Notes: generated by a model from the sequence alone, not told the origin. Positions 33,061 to 42,526 are shown, numbered from the stretch's first letter. The stretch is DNA of 46,556 bases from an uncultured Caryophanales bacterium (GCA_947164795.1 CAMUXV010000005.1:1-46556), one strand, 5' to 3'. Translations and numbers: made by a program.

Positions 33061-33450
33061 ATGGCGCTTAGTAAACTTAAAAAATTTGTGACAGAAGAAG
33101 TAATGGATGAAGCTAATGAGGATGAATACTACGATGCTGAAAAAGTAGCAGGAAATCGTGATGGTAAGATGATATTACTTGAACCAAGAGCATATTCTGA
33201 GAGTCAACAGATAGCGGATCATTTAAAGAAAAGAAATACTGTTGTAGTTAATATGAAGAGGGTAACTCCTGATCAAGCTAAAAGAATAGTGGACTTTTTA
33301 TCAGGAACTGTTTATGCTATTGGAGGTGACCTTCAGAAAATAGGTGGAGGAATATTTTTGTGTACTCCTAAAAATGTTAATGTAGAAGGTACTATTTCTG
33401 AAGAAGATGAAAAGAATAAAAAAAAGAATGATATTGATTTAGAATGGTAA
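33061..33450 (+). CDS. sepF: Cell division protein SepF
   Basis: This 129-residue protein has an N-terminal short helix and acidic linker (membrane-binding in the family), then the SepF core [60 protein letters not shown]. SepF forms rings that bundle FtsZ and help anchor it to the membrane. It is followed by divIVA after 20 bases, as in the sepF-divIVA region of many Bacillota. The ylmG and ylmH genes usually between them are missing. Confidence 0.92.
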   Translation: MALSKLKKFVTEEVMDEANEDEYYDAEKVAGNRDGKMILLEPRAYSESQQIADHLKKRNTVVVNMKRVTPDQAKRIVDFLSGTVYAIGGDLQKIGGGIFLCTPKNVNVEGTISEEDEKNKKKNDIDLEW

Positions 33451-33470
33451 AAAGATAAGAGTGGTGACTT

Positions 33471-33905
33471 ATGAAGAGGTTTACAATAACTAGTGAAGGT
33501 TATAATATTGATGAGGTAAATAGATTTATCGATGTTGTAATTAAAAGATTAGAAAAATTGAATAATGAAAATTCTCTATTACAGATGAAAATCTCTTCAT
33601 TGGAAGAAGAACTTAAGAGAGAGAAGATAAATGAGGCTAAAATGGGTGAAGCTATTATGGCCGCACAAAGTGCCTCTGATAAGATTAAATCTTTAGCAAG
33701 AGAAGAGGCTAGTGTAATAGTGGAAGAAGCTAGAAATAACGCTAATTCTATTGTTCATGAAGCGTTGGTGACTGCTCAAAAGACAGAGAATGAAGCATCA
33801 CTTCTTAGAAAGAATATTGTTGTATATAAAAATAGGGTAAAAAATATAATTAAAGCGCAACTTGAACTAGCAGATGAACTAGATAAATATGATTTAGATC
33901 TTTAG
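33471..33905 (+). CDS. divIVA: DivIVA-family protein
   Basis: This 144-residue protein has the N-terminal lipid-binding signature FTITSEGYNIDEVNRFIDVV followed by two coiled-coil stretches (about 28-55 and 60-140). DivIVA binds curved membrane at poles and septa and recruits division-site or polar factors. It is slightly shorter than B. subtilis DivIVA (164). SD GAGTGGTGA. It is probably co-transcribed with sepF and ends in a stable hairpin. Confidence 0.88.
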   Translation: MKRFTITSEGYNIDEVNRFIDVVIKRLEKLNNENSLLQMKISSLEEELKREKINEAKMGEAIMAAQSASDKIKSLAREEASVIVEEARNNANSIVHEALVTAQKTENEASLLRKNIVVYKNRVKNIIKAQLELADELDKYDLDL

Positions 33906-33908
33906 TAG

Positions 33909-33944
33909 TATCAAGGGCTCTCCCCCTTGGTACATTTATTTTAA
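33909..33944 (+). terminator. Hairpin after divIVA
   Basis: TATCAAGGG (33909-33917) pairs with CCCTTGGTA (33924-33932), with one T-G pair and loop CTCTCC. The T tract behind it is broken (CATTTATTTT), so termination may be partial. Confidence 0.65.
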
Positions 33945-33962
33945 GAATAAAAAGGAGGACAT

Positions 33963-34580
33963 ATGATAAAAGATGTTTTTATGGAATCACTTCCTAATAT
34001 ATGGCCAATGATAGTTATTATTTTAGTTATTGTATCAAGTCTTAGAATTACATACTTGATTACTAAACATAAGAAATTTTTGTTACATAAAGAACTCATA
34101 TATTTAATTACAATAACTTATATATTGTGTTTGTTTTATGTTGTGACTTTTCAAGATAATAATTATGGTGTATCTAATTATGTCCCTTTTAAAGAGATAT
34201 TTAGGTATAGTATAGGATCAAGAAAATTTATTAAGAATATATTAGGTAATATAATGTTATTTATTCCATATGGTTTTTTATCTTCTTATTTATTAAAAAA
34301 TAAAAAGATTAGTGTGACATTTATTTTATGTTTGATATCTTCTGTTACTATTGAGGTCGTACAGTATTATATAGGAAGAGTGTTTGATATTGATGATATA
34401 ATATTAAATGTTTCTGGTGGAATAATTGGTGGACTTTTATTTATAGGCCTTGATGCTATTAGAAGTAAAATAAGAATTCTTAGAAATGATACAGTAATAG
34501 ATATTTTAGTAATAATATTATTAGTGTTAATTATTATGTATTCATTTAATATTAATATATTTGGTATGATATGGGGGTAA
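33963..34580 (+). CDS. VanZ-like membrane protein
   Basis: This 205-residue protein has five or so membrane helices. VanZ signatures are visible: SNYVPFKEIFRYS, ILGNIMLFIPYGFLSSYLL, the helix with SSVTIEVVQYYIGRVFDIDDI and NVSGGIIGGLLF. VanZ-like proteins are linked to low-level teicoplanin resistance in enterococci, but most homologues have no known role. SD AAAGGAGG. It sits between divIVA and ybeY, with only 4 bases to ybeY, suggesting co-transcription. Confidence 0.85.
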   Translation: MIKDVFMESLPNIWPMIVIILVIVSSLRITYLITKHKKFLLHKELIYLITITYILCLFYVVTFQDNNYGVSNYVPFKEIFRYSIGSRKFIKNILGNIMLFIPYGFLSSYLLKNKKISVTFILCLISSVTIEVVQYYIGRVFDIDDIILNVSGGIIGGLLFIGLDAIRSKIRILRNDTVIDILVIILLVLIIMYSFNINIFGMIWG

Positions 34581-34584
34581 TGTA

Positions 34585-35025
34585 ATGTTTGATATAATTA
34601 ATAATACCGATAAAGAAATTGAAGAGATAAATAAATTAGAAGAATATCTAAAATTTGTTGTAAAGAAATTAGATATTGAGAAAGGGATATTTAATATTAT
34701 ATTTGTTAGTAATGAGGAGATTCATAAAATAAATAGAGAATATAGAAATACTGACAGAGTAACTGATGTGATATCTTTTGCATTAGAGGATAATAAGGAT
34801 ATTGTCTATGAAGATTTTAGACTTCTAGGAGATATTTATATAGCTATTGATGTGGCTTATGACCAGGCTATAGAATATAATCATTCAAGAGAAAGAGAAG
34901 TATGCTTTTTGGCTACTCATGGGATTCTTCATTTACTTGGTTATGATCATATGACTGAAAATGAAGAAAAAGAAATGTTTTCTCTTCAAGAGGAATTATT
35001 AAAAGAATATAATATTTTAAGATAA
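34585..35025 (+). CDS. ybeY: Endoribonuclease YbeY
   Basis: This 146-residue metal-dependent RNase is involved in 16S rRNA maturation and ribosome quality control. The family core is complete: NREYRNTDRVTDVISFAL, LLGDIYIAIDVA, and the zinc site THGILHLLGYDHMTENEE near residue 111 (His-x3-His-x5-His). SD GGGGGTAA. In many Bacillota ybeY is followed by dgkA, cdd and era; here cdd follows directly and dgkA and era are absent. Confidence 0.93.
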   Translation: MFDIINNTDKEIEEINKLEEYLKFVVKKLDIEKGIFNIIFVSNEEIHKINREYRNTDRVTDVISFALEDNKDIVYEDFRLLGDIYIAIDVAYDQAIEYNHSREREVCFLATHGILHLLGYDHMTENEEKEMFSLQEELLKEYNILR

Positions 35026-35038
35026 AGGGGAGATTAAT

Positions 35039-35428
35039 ATGGAAGAGAGTTTAAAGAGATTACTTAAAAATAGTTATAGTCCTTATTCGGGATTTAAAGT
35101 ATCTGCGATATGCTTAATGAAAGATGGTAAAAGTTTTGGTGGTGTTAATGTAGAGAATGCTTCTTTTGGAGCTACCATATGTGCTGAAAGAGTGGCTATT
35201 AATAGTGCTATTGCCAGTGGATATAAAAAAGGTGATTTTAGTAAACTATATGTTATGTGTGATAGCCCAAGAGTATCTTCTTGTTGCTTCTTATGTAGAC
35301 AGGTAATTAGTGAGTTTTTTTATGATGAAGATGAAATTATTTTATATAGTAATGATTATGATAGGGAAATATATACTGTAAAGGATTTGTGTCCATACTC
35401 TTTTGGGAGTGAAGATTTAAAAAGATAA
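35039..35428 (+). CDS. cdd: Cytidine deaminase
   Basis: This 129-residue homotetrameric-type enzyme converts cytidine or deoxycytidine to uridine in pyrimidine salvage. It shows SYSPYSGFKVSA, the zinc and catalytic motif ATICAERVA (Cys48, Glu50), and the second zinc motif with Cys83 and Cys86 (SCCFLCRQV). In place of the usual SPCGxCRQ it has SSCCFLCRQ, so the Pro before the first Cys is replaced, but the C-x-x-C spacing is kept. SD AAAGGGGAG. Last gene of the ybeY unit. Confidence 0.92.
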   Translation: MEESLKRLLKNSYSPYSGFKVSAICLMKDGKSFGGVNVENASFGATICAERVAINSAIASGYKKGDFSKLYVMCDSPRVSSCCFLCRQVISEFFYDEDEIILYSNDYDREIYTVKDLCPYSFGSEDLKR

Positions 35429-35430
35429 TT

Positions 35431-35463
35431 AAAAGTACAAATAAAATATGGTACTTTTTTTTA
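35431..35463 (+). terminator. cdd terminator
   Basis: AAAAGTAC (35431-35438) / GTACTTTT (35451-35458), 12-base loop, then T run. Confidence 0.75.
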
Positions 35464-35498
35464 TTTTATGATAGAATACTATTAGTGAGAGGTGAGTT

Positions 35499-36767
35499 AT
35501 GAGACTTAGTAATTTAAATATAAGGAAGATTAATTTAAATGAAGTATCAGATAAATATAGTGGACAGGATATACTACTTAGACTAGGTGAATTATATCAA
35601 TTTGAAAGTGGTATATATGGTTATGGTAATTTATGGACTAAATTAGAAAGATTTGTTGAGGAAGTAATAATAGATGAGCTTGATAAAGCAGGATGTGTTC
35701 AAGTTGAATTTCCTAAATTACAACCTAGAAAGATATGGGAACAATCTAATAGATGGGATTTATATACTGAAGATAATGATATTATGTTTACTATCGATAC
35801 TAATTTAGGAGAATATGGTATGGCTCCTACTGCTGAAGAGTGTGCTACAATATTTGGGGCTAATAGATTAATATCACATAAAAATTTGCCTGCCACTTAT
35901 TATCAAATAGGAGAAAAATTTAGAAAAGAGATTAGAGCAAGAGGATATTTATTTAGACCTAGAACTTTTGTTATGATGGATGCTTATTCTTTTGATAAGG
36001 ATGAAGAGGGTATGATAAAGACATATCAAAAGATGCATGAAGTATATCTTAGAATATTTAAAAGACTTGGTATTAAAATAATACCTACTGTATCTGATAG
36101 TGGTGTAATAGGAGGCGCAGTAGCCGAAGAATTTCAGGCTTTTACTCCATTAGGAGAAGATACTGTATATTATGACGAAGAAAGAGATATTGGTATTAAT
36201 GGAGAGGTATTATCTTTTGATAATAAAGATGAGTATTTAAAACAATTAGGTACTAATATAGATTCATTAAAGGAATATTCTTCAGTAGAACTTGGCAATA
36301 ATTTTCAACTTGGTACTAAATATTCAGAAAGTATGAGATTATACTATAAAGATGAAGAAGGAAAAGATAGACCTTATTATATGGGATGTTATGGCATGGG
36401 ACTTGGTAGAATAATTGCTTGTTTAATAGAAAATAATGTTATATATGAAGATGGTAAATTAAAGGGATTTGTATTACCGCTTAATGTAGCACCATATAAA
36501 GTACAAATTATTTATAAAGATGATAAGAAAGAGGTAGCAGAATCTTTATATAATTATCTACAAGATAATGGTATTAGATGTATTATTGATGATAGAGATG
36601 GAAGAAGTATTGGTACTAAATTAAAGGATGTATATGTACTTGGTACTCCATATTCAATTATAATAGGAGATAAATCAGAAGGTAATACATTTGAGGTAGA
36701 GGATAATAAAACTTGTGATAAGTTTAATATAACTAAAGAAGAAATACTAGAAAAACTAACGAAGTAA
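35499..36767 (+). CDS. proS: Prolyl-tRNA synthetase, short form without editing insert
   Basis: This 422-residue class II synthetase charges tRNA-Pro. Motif 1 region: GIYGYGNLWTKLERFVEEVI with PKLQPRKIW. Motif 2: ATYYQIGEKFRKEIRAR, then FRPRTFVMMDAYSFDKDEEG. Motif 3: YMGCYGMGLGRIIACLIE. An anticodon-binding domain follows (VAPYKVQIIYKDDKKEVAE ... IIDDRDGRSIGTKLKDVYVLGTP). Standard bacterial ProRS is about 570 residues, with a roughly 180-residue INS editing domain between motifs 2 and 3. Here that interval is only about 110 residues, so the Ala-tRNA-Pro editing domain is missing. The protein therefore resembles the mini forms known from alphaproteobacteria. SD GAGAGGTGAG. Confidence 0.85.
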   Translation: MRLSNLNIRKINLNEVSDKYSGQDILLRLGELYQFESGIYGYGNLWTKLERFVEEVIIDELDKAGCVQVEFPKLQPRKIWEQSNRWDLYTEDNDIMFTIDTNLGEYGMAPTAEECATIFGANRLISHKNLPATYYQIGEKFRKEIRARGYLFRPRTFVMMDAYSFDKDEEGMIKTYQKMHEVYLRIFKRLGIKIIPTVSDSGVIGGAVAEEFQAFTPLGEDTVYYDEERDIGINGEVLSFDNKDEYLKQLGTNIDSLKEYSSVELGNNFQLGTKYSESMRLYYKDEEGKDRPYYMGCYGMGLGRIIACLIENNVIYEDGKLKGFVLPLNVAPYKVQIIYKDDKKEVAESLYNYLQDNGIRCIIDDRDGRSIGTKLKDVYVLGTPYSIIIGDKSEGNTFEVEDNKTCDKFNITKEEILEKLTK

Positions 36768-36796
36768 TTTACAAATGTATATATATTTGTTATAAT
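36768..36796 (+). promoter_or_regulatory. secG-rnr promoter
   Basis: TTTACA (36768-36773), 17-base spacer, TATAAT (36791-36796). Confidence 0.8.
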
Positions 36797-36823
36797 AGAT
36801 AATGTTTGAAAGGAAGATAATGT

Positions 36824-37036
36824 ATGGAAATAGTGGCACTAATAATTGCAGTACTTTTAATAGCATTGGTACTACTTCAAAGTGGTAAAGCAGAATCTGC
36901 ATCACAAATAATTCAAGGGGGAAACTCAGATTTATTTGCTAATAGGAAAGAAAGAGGATTTGAGTTATTTATAACAAGATTAACTTATGTTCTTGGGTTT
37001 TCTTTCTTTGTGTTATGCTTAATAATATCAATATAA
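36824..37036 (+). CDS. secG: Protein translocase subunit SecG
   Basis: This 70-residue protein has two membrane helices (about 3-19 and 51-69) joined by the conserved SecG loop LLQSGKAESASQIIQGGNSD. It is a small partner of SecY/SecE in the Sec channel. The secG-rnr-smpB order is common in Bacillota and is seen here, with extra genes between. SD AAAGGAAG. A hairpin directly behind the gene may lower read-through into rnr. Confidence 0.92.
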   Translation: MEIVALIIAVLLIALVLLQSGKAESASQIIQGGNSDLFANRKERGFELFITRLTYVLGFSFFVLCLIISI

Positions 37037-37065
37037 GAGCTTAAGAATATATAAGCTCTTTTTCT
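37035..37065 (+). terminator. Hairpin terminator between secG and rnr
   Basis: AAGAGCTTA (37035-37043) / TAAGCTCTT (37052-37060), then TTTTC. It overlaps the secG stop codon and would attenuate expression of rnr. Confidence 0.75.
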
Positions 37066-37084
37066 AATTAGAAAGGGGTACATT

Positions 37085-39202
37085 ATGAAGGAAAGAATAA
37101 TAGATATACTTACAGAAAATACATCACTTACGATAATGGATATTAATAATTTATTATCACTAGAAACATTAGATGAATATAAGACACTTCAGAATAATTT
37201 AGATGAACTAGTAAGTGATGGAATAATATATTATAGTGAAAAGAAGAAAAAGTATTTACTTTTAGAAAATAGTCATTTGCTTAAAGGTGTACTAGATTTA
37301 AATGAAAAGGGTTTTGGATTTATAATAGTTGGTAAGGGTGTTAAAGATGTCTATGTAAATGAAAAAAATTTAAATAGTGCAGAAGATGAGGATACTGTAT
37401 TATTTGAATATATAAATAAGGATGAAAATCGTCCAGAAGGAAAAATAGTAAAAGTAATAAAGAAGAATCTTGAACCAGTAGTAGGAGAAGTTATTAAGGA
37501 CAATGGAGAATATTTTGTAAGAACTGGTAAGAGAAAAGATATCTACATACCTAAAGATTATTTAAATGGTGCAGTAGAAGGACATGTAGTAGTGGTAGAA
37601 CCTCTTAAAGAAGGGCGAAGAATAGGTAAAATTACTAAGATAATTGGTCATAAAAATGATGTCGGAATAGATATTTTGTCATTTGTTTATGAATATAATT
37701 TTAGACCTGATTTTCCAGAAGAAGTAATAGAGGAATTAGATAGTATTCCTTTATTTCTAGAGGAAAATACTATTACTGAAGAGCTTTCTCGTGGTAGAAG
37801 AGACCTTAGAGAAAAAATTATATTTACAATAGATGGAGCAGATACTAAAGATATTGATGATGCTATATCTTTAGAGAAAGATGAAAAAGGTAACTATATA
37901 TTAGGAGTACATATTGCAGATGTATCACACTATGTAAAAGAAGGTACAGAGATAGATAAAGAAGCTTATTTTAGGGGTACTTCGGTATATCTAGTAGATA
38001 GAGTGCTTCCAATGCTTCCTCATAAGTTGTCTAATGGAATATGTTCTTTAAATGAAAATGAAGATAGACTTGCTATGTCATGTATGATGACGATTGATAA
38101 TAATGGTAATGTTATTCACTATGACATATATCAATCAATTATAAGAAGTAGAAAGAAAATGACATATGATAATGTAAATCTAATACTTGAAGAGAATACT
38201 ATACCAGATGGATATGAAGAATTTAGAGATATATTATTAGATATGTATGAACTTTCTAAAATACTTCGAAAGAAAATGGTAAATAGAGGTTATATTGAGT
38301 TTGAAAGTGATGAAGCTAAGATAATTGTTGATGATAAGTGTCATCCTTTAGAAATACAAAGAAGACTTCAAAGAAGTGGAGAGCAGTTAATAGAGAACTT
38401 TATGATAGCTGCGAATGAGACAGTTGCTAGTAGTATCTTTTATAAGAATTTACCTGGTATATATAGAGTACATGATAAACCTAATGAAAAGAGATTAGAA
38501 GAATTTCTTAAGTTCTTATCACTTCATGGTTATGTAGTAATGGGTAAAAATAAAGTAGAAAGTTCAAAAGATTTACAGAAAATATTAAATCAGTTAGAAG
38601 AAGTACCTGAGGCATTAGTGCTTCATGATATGGCTATTAGATGTCAAGCTAAAGCTAAATATACTGATGTTAATATTGGTCACTTTGGACTTGGAAGTAA
38701 ATGTTATAGTCATTTTACTTCTCCTATTAGAAGATATCCCGATTTAATACTTCATAGATTAATTAAAGATTATAACTATAATTATAGTGAAAGAGTAATT
38801 GAAAAGAATAGAGAAGTACTTCCTATTATGAGTGAACATTGCAGTGAAAGAGAAGTAGAAGCTCAAAATTGTGAAAGAGATGTCGATGATATGAAGAAAG
38901 CTGAATATATGATGGATCATATTGGTGAAGTGTATGAAGGTATTATATCAGGAGTACAAGAATTTGGTATTTTTGTCGAACTTGATAATACAGTAGAAGG
39001 TCTTATTAAGACAGAAAATATTAAAGGTGATTACTTTGTATATAATCCAGATATGCTATCATTAATAGGTAAGAGAACTAATAAGAGATATATGTTTGGG
39101 GATAAAATAAAAGTTGAGGTAATAGGAGCAGATAAAGATAAATCACAGGTAGATTTTATAATCTATGAAGAAAATAAAAAGAATAAAAAGGAAAATAAAT
39201 AA
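37085..39202 (+). CDS. rnr: Ribonuclease R
   Basis: This 705-residue processive 3'-5' exoribonuclease works with SmpB-tmRNA in degrading structured and non-stop RNA. Domains in order: winged helix (about 1-65), two cold-shock-like OB domains, the RNB catalytic core with TIDGADTKDIDDAISL (the conserved Asp cluster), GVHIADVSHYVKEG, HKLSNGICSLNENEDRLAMS and HFTSPIRRYPDLILHR, then an S1 domain (GEVYEGIISGVQEFGIFVEL) and a short Lys-rich tail. All catalytic residues look intact. It is the first of two tandem paralogues; SD AAAGGGG. Confidence 0.94.
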   Translation: MKERIIDILTENTSLTIMDINNLLSLETLDEYKTLQNNLDELVSDGIIYYSEKKKKYLLLENSHLLKGVLDLNEKGFGFIIVGKGVKDVYVNEKNLNSAEDEDTVLFEYINKDENRPEGKIVKVIKKNLEPVVGEVIKDNGEYFVRTGKRKDIYIPKDYLNGAVEGHVVVVEPLKEGRRIGKITKIIGHKNDVGIDILSFVYEYNFRPDFPEEVIEELDSIPLFLEENTITEELSRGRRDLREKIIFTIDGADTKDIDDAISLEKDEKGNYILGVHIADVSHYVKEGTEIDKEAYFRGTSVYLVDRVLPMLPHKLSNGICSLNENEDRLAMSCMMTIDNNGNVIHYDIYQSIIRSRKKMTYDNVNLILEENTIPDGYEEFRDILLDMYELSKILRKKMVNRGYIEFESDEAKIIVDDKCHPLEIQRRLQRSGEQLIENFMIAANETVASSIFYKNLPGIYRVHDKPNEKRLEEFLKFLSLHGYVVMGKNKVESSKDLQKILNQLEEVPEALVLHDMAIRCQAKAKYTDVNIGHFGLGSKCYSHFTSPIRRYPDLILHRLIKDYNYNYSERVIEKNREVLPIMSEHCSEREVEAQNCERDVDDMKKAEYMMDHIGEVYEGIISGVQEFGIFVELDNTVEGLIKTENIKGDYFVYNPDMLSLIGKRTNKRYMFGDKIKVEVIGADKDKSQVDFIIYEENKKNKKENK

Positions 39203-39224
39203 TAATAGTTTGGGGGAATAGGTT

Positions 39225-41288
39225 ATGGAAAATAAAATAATAGATTTACTTAGTATTAAGAAAAATATTAGTATGAATTATGATGAAATTAGAAAAGAAT
39301 TAGATATTAATAGAGAAGATTTAGATGAAGTTTTATCTAATTTAGAAAGATATGGAACTATATATCAAAGTAAGAATGGTAGATATAGTTTGGTATCGAA
39401 AACGAGTCTTAGAAAAGGAATAGTTAAAGTTACTAGTAGAAAAAAAGTAATTGTAGAATTAGAAGATGGTGACTATGATTTAATCTTTGATAAAAAAAAT
39501 AGTGTTAAACATAATGATGTAGTATTAGTAGATCCACATTATAATAGTAGGAGAGCCACAGTAGTAAAGATACTTACTAAAGAAAAAGTACAAGATTATA
39601 TTGGTACTATTGTAAGAGAAGGAAATCATTTAGTAATTAGAAGTGATTCTCATAAAGATATTATTCTAAGAAAAGAATATCCTGAGGGAGCAAATGTTCT
39701 AGTAGATGGTTCTTCTAATGAAATAAAAGAAGTACTTGAGGATAGATATAAAACTAGAGTAAGAGAGTTACTAGTTAAAGCTGGTTTTCCAATTACATAT
39801 AATTTTGAATATCAAAAAGAAATTGATACTACTCCTGACGAAGTAAGTGAAGAGGAAATAACTACTGCTAAAAAAGAAGGTGTATTTGATTTAAGAGATA
39901 TCCCTCATGTAACTACTGATTCTGAAGATACTAAAGACTTTGATGATGCATTAGGTCTTTATAAGGGAATGATATATTCATCAATCGCGGATGTTCCTAG
40001 ATATGTAAAAGAGGGTAGTGTAATAGAAAAAGATGCAATAGAAAGAGGTATATCAGTATATCCTCCAGGTATGGTTAATCCAATGCTACATCATAAATTA
40101 TCTAATGGTATATGTTCTCTTAATCCTAATGTAGATAGATTTACTAGTTCTATAATATTTAAAATAAATGATGATTATACAGTGGTTCCCTATGCTATGG
40201 GAAGAAGTATTATCAGAAGTAGAGCTAAATTAACATATGAAAAAGTTAATGAATATCTAGAGGAAGGTAAAGTACCAGAGGGTTATGAAGAATATACTGA
40301 TATGTTAGAAAGACTATATATTATAGCTATGAAGGTTAAGAAAAACATGTTAGAAAAAGGTTTTCTTATGTTTTCAAGTACGGAAGTTAAGTTTATATTT
40401 GATAATGAAAAAGTAGTAAATATAAAAGGAAGACATCAAGGTAAAGCGGAAGAATTAATTGAGTTTATGATGCTACTTCATAATATGACAAAGACTGATT
40501 ATATGATAAAACATAATCTTCCATTTATAGCTAGAAATCATGATTTACCTAATAATGATAAACTAAATGCTTGGGTAAAATTGCTTAGTCAAAGAGGTTA
40601 TAAAGTAGATAAAAAAGATTCTTATACGAATGAAGATATTAAGCAAATACTTAGTACTTATAGAGGAAATTCTGATCAATTAGTACTTGATAATATAGCT
40701 ATTAGAAGTCAATCTAAAGCTCGATATAGTCATCTGAATAAAGGGCATTTTGCCTTGGGATTAAAGGCATATGCTACATTTACTTCTCCTATTAGAAGAC
40801 TTGCTGATTATATAAATGAAAGAGTATATCAAGATTCTATTATGTATGGAGATAAATACGCTATAGAAAAGTGGGAACCTAAAATGGAAGAACTAGCTAA
40901 GATATGTACTGATTCAGAAGCAAGAGCTGATAAAGTTGAAAGAAAAGCAGATGATTATAAGAAATTAGAATATATGAGTAATGTTCCTTCGGGATATAAA
41001 TACACAGGTATTGTATCTAAAGTTGGAAGAGGATACATTGAAGTTATTCTTCCTAATATGGTATATGGTAAAGTATATATAAGTGCAAGAGATTATAGTG
41101 TTAGTAAAGATGGATATAGTCTATTTAATAATATTAATGGAGAAAGAATCTTGGTTGGAGATTCTATAGATGTGTCACTACTAAAAGTAGATATGGATAA
41201 AGAAGAAGTATTACTTTTAAGGAGTTCTTATAATAAGGAGAATGGTTATGAAGAAAAGAAGGGGAAGAAGAAAATTAAAAAAAGATAG
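39225..41288 (+). CDS. Second RNase R/RNase II-type exoribonuclease
   Basis: This 687-residue paralogue lies 22 bases after rnr. It has the same order of N-terminal winged helix, cold-shock domains, RNB and C-terminal S1. The Asp cluster is preserved (TTDSEDTKDFDDALGL), but other signatures drift. SIADVPRYVKEG replaces GVHIADVSHY. GMVNPMLHHKLSNGICSLNP replaces the usual DRVLPMLPH form. ATFTSPIRRLADYINER replaces HFTSPIRRYPDL, recalling RNase II. The C-terminus is Lys/Arg-rich (KKGKKKIKKR). It is probably active but with altered RNA recognition. The gene overlaps the CapA-like gene by 41 bases. Confidence 0.85.
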   Translation: MENKIIDLLSIKKNISMNYDEIRKELDINREDLDEVLSNLERYGTIYQSKNGRYSLVSKTSLRKGIVKVTSRKKVIVELEDGDYDLIFDKKNSVKHNDVVLVDPHYNSRRATVVKILTKEKVQDYIGTIVREGNHLVIRSDSHKDIILRKEYPEGANVLVDGSSNEIKEVLEDRYKTRVRELLVKAGFPITYNFEYQKEIDTTPDEVSEEEITTAKKEGVFDLRDIPHVTTDSEDTKDFDDALGLYKGMIYSSIADVPRYVKEGSVIEKDAIERGISVYPPGMVNPMLHHKLSNGICSLNPNVDRFTSSIIFKINDDYTVVPYAMGRSIIRSRAKLTYEKVNEYLEEGKVPEGYEEYTDMLERLYIIAMKVKKNMLEKGFLMFSSTEVKFIFDNEKVVNIKGRHQGKAEELIEFMMLLHNMTKTDYMIKHNLPFIARNHDLPNNDKLNAWVKLLSQRGYKVDKKDSYTNEDIKQILSTYRGNSDQLVLDNIAIRSQSKARYSHLNKGHFALGLKAYATFTSPIRRLADYINERVYQDSIMYGDKYAIEKWEPKMEELAKICTDSEARADKVERKADDYKKLEYMSNVPSGYKYTGIVSKVGRGYIEVILPNMVYGKVYISARDYSVSKDGYSLFNNINGERILVGDSIDVSLLKVDMDKEEVLLLRSSYNKENGYEEKKGKKKIKKR

Positions 41289-42462
41289 AATATTATTATT
41301 AATTCTATCCTTTTTATTATTAGGCTTTGGTATATTTTATTTTACTAATAATAAGAATACTAAAATATTAGATAATACTTTTGAAAAAAAAGAAGAAGAT
41401 AGTGTAAAAGAATATAGTATCAACCTTATTATGGGAGGAGATGCTCTTATTCATGATAAATTATATAATGCATATAAAATAGATAATGGTTATGATTTTA
41501 AACCGATATTTACTTATTTAAAAGAATATTTAAAAGATTATGACTTAGCTTATTATAATCAAGAAACTATTCTTGGCGGTAGTGAAATAGGATTATCTAG
41601 TTATCCTGCTTTTAATTCTCCTTATGAAGTGGGTGATGCTCTAATAGATGCGGGATTTAATATAGTAAGTTTGGCTACGAATCATACTTTGGATAGAGGA
41701 GAAAAAGCTATTCTAAATAGTATTAACTATTGGAAAGATAAGGATGTTTTAACAGCGGGATCTTATTCTTCATTTGAAGATAGAGAAGAAATAAGAGTAA
41801 AAGAAATTAATAATATTAAATATACAATGCTTAATTATACTTATGGTACTAATGGTATTAATGTACCTAGTGGTAAAGAATATTTAGTTAATATATGGCC
41901 TTGTAATGGTAGTAATCCAGATAATGATACTAAATATCAAGAATATAAAGAAGTAGTAAAAAAAGATATCGAAAAAGTAAGAGATAAGGTAGATGTTCTT
42001 ATGGTAGCAATGCATTGGGGAGTAGAATATACTCATACTCCTACTAGTTATCAAAAAGATATGGCTAACTTTCTAGTGGAGAATAATGTAGATATAATAA
42101 TAGGAACTCATCCTCATGTTATAATGCCTGTCACTTGGATAGATGATACTTTAGTTATATATTCACTTGGTAATATGATATCCGCTCAAGAAACTAAAGT
42201 AGATAATAATACCACGATTGGACTACTTACTAGTATAAAGATAACTAAAACAGTAGATGGTGATAACTCTAGTATTAGACTAAGTGATTTAAATAATGAA
42301 CTTATTTATACTTATTATGAAAATTATACTAATTTTAAAGTGATTCCTTTTTCTAATCCGGATATTAAAACTCATTTATCTGACTATGAAAGATTATATA
42401 ATAAGTATAGTAATATCGTTAAAGATAATGATGATAATATATTAGTAAATAATTTAACATAG
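41248..42462 (+). CDS. CapA/PgsA-type metallophosphatase-like membrane protein
   Basis: This 404-residue protein has a basic start, one membrane helix (about 14-31) and a CapA domain: INLIMGGDALIHDKLY, YNQETILGG, VSLATNHTLDRGEKAI, AMHWGVEYTHTPTSYQ, DIIIGTHPHVIMP, VIYSLGNMIS. The fold is calcineurin-like with the D-x-H and G-T-H-P-H metal sites. CapA/PgsA proteins help make or anchor poly-gamma-glutamate; many stand-alone homologues have unknown roles, and no pgsB or pgsC lies nearby. ATG 41248 is chosen over 41242 because AAGGAG (41235-41240) is then 7 bases away. It overlaps the preceding gene. Confidence 0.85.
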   Translation: MKKRRGRRKLKKDRILLLILSFLLLGFGIFYFTNNKNTKILDNTFEKKEEDSVKEYSINLIMGGDALIHDKLYNAYKIDNGYDFKPIFTYLKEYLKDYDLAYYNQETILGGSEIGLSSYPAFNSPYEVGDALIDAGFNIVSLATNHTLDRGEKAILNSINYWKDKDVLTAGSYSSFEDREEIRVKEINNIKYTMLNYTYGTNGINVPSGKEYLVNIWPCNGSNPDNDTKYQEYKEVVKKDIEKVRDKVDVLMVAMHWGVEYTHTPTSYQKDMANFLVENNVDIIIGTHPHVIMPVTWIDDTLVIYSLGNMISAQETKVDNNTTIGLLTSIKITKTVDGDNSSIRLSDLNNELIYTYYENYTNFKVIPFSNPDIKTHLSDYERLYNKYSNIVKDNDDNILVNNLT

Positions 42463-42468
42463 TTAATT

Positions 42469-42496
42469 AACTCTATCTTTTTGATAGAGTTTTTGT
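42469..42496 (+). terminator. Terminator of the secG-rnr-capA unit
   Basis: AACTCTATC (42469-42477) / GATAGAGTT (42483-42491), loop T5, then TTTG. Confidence 0.85.
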
Positions 42497-42526
42497 TATA
42501 ATAAAGAAGAAAGAAGGGATAACCTT

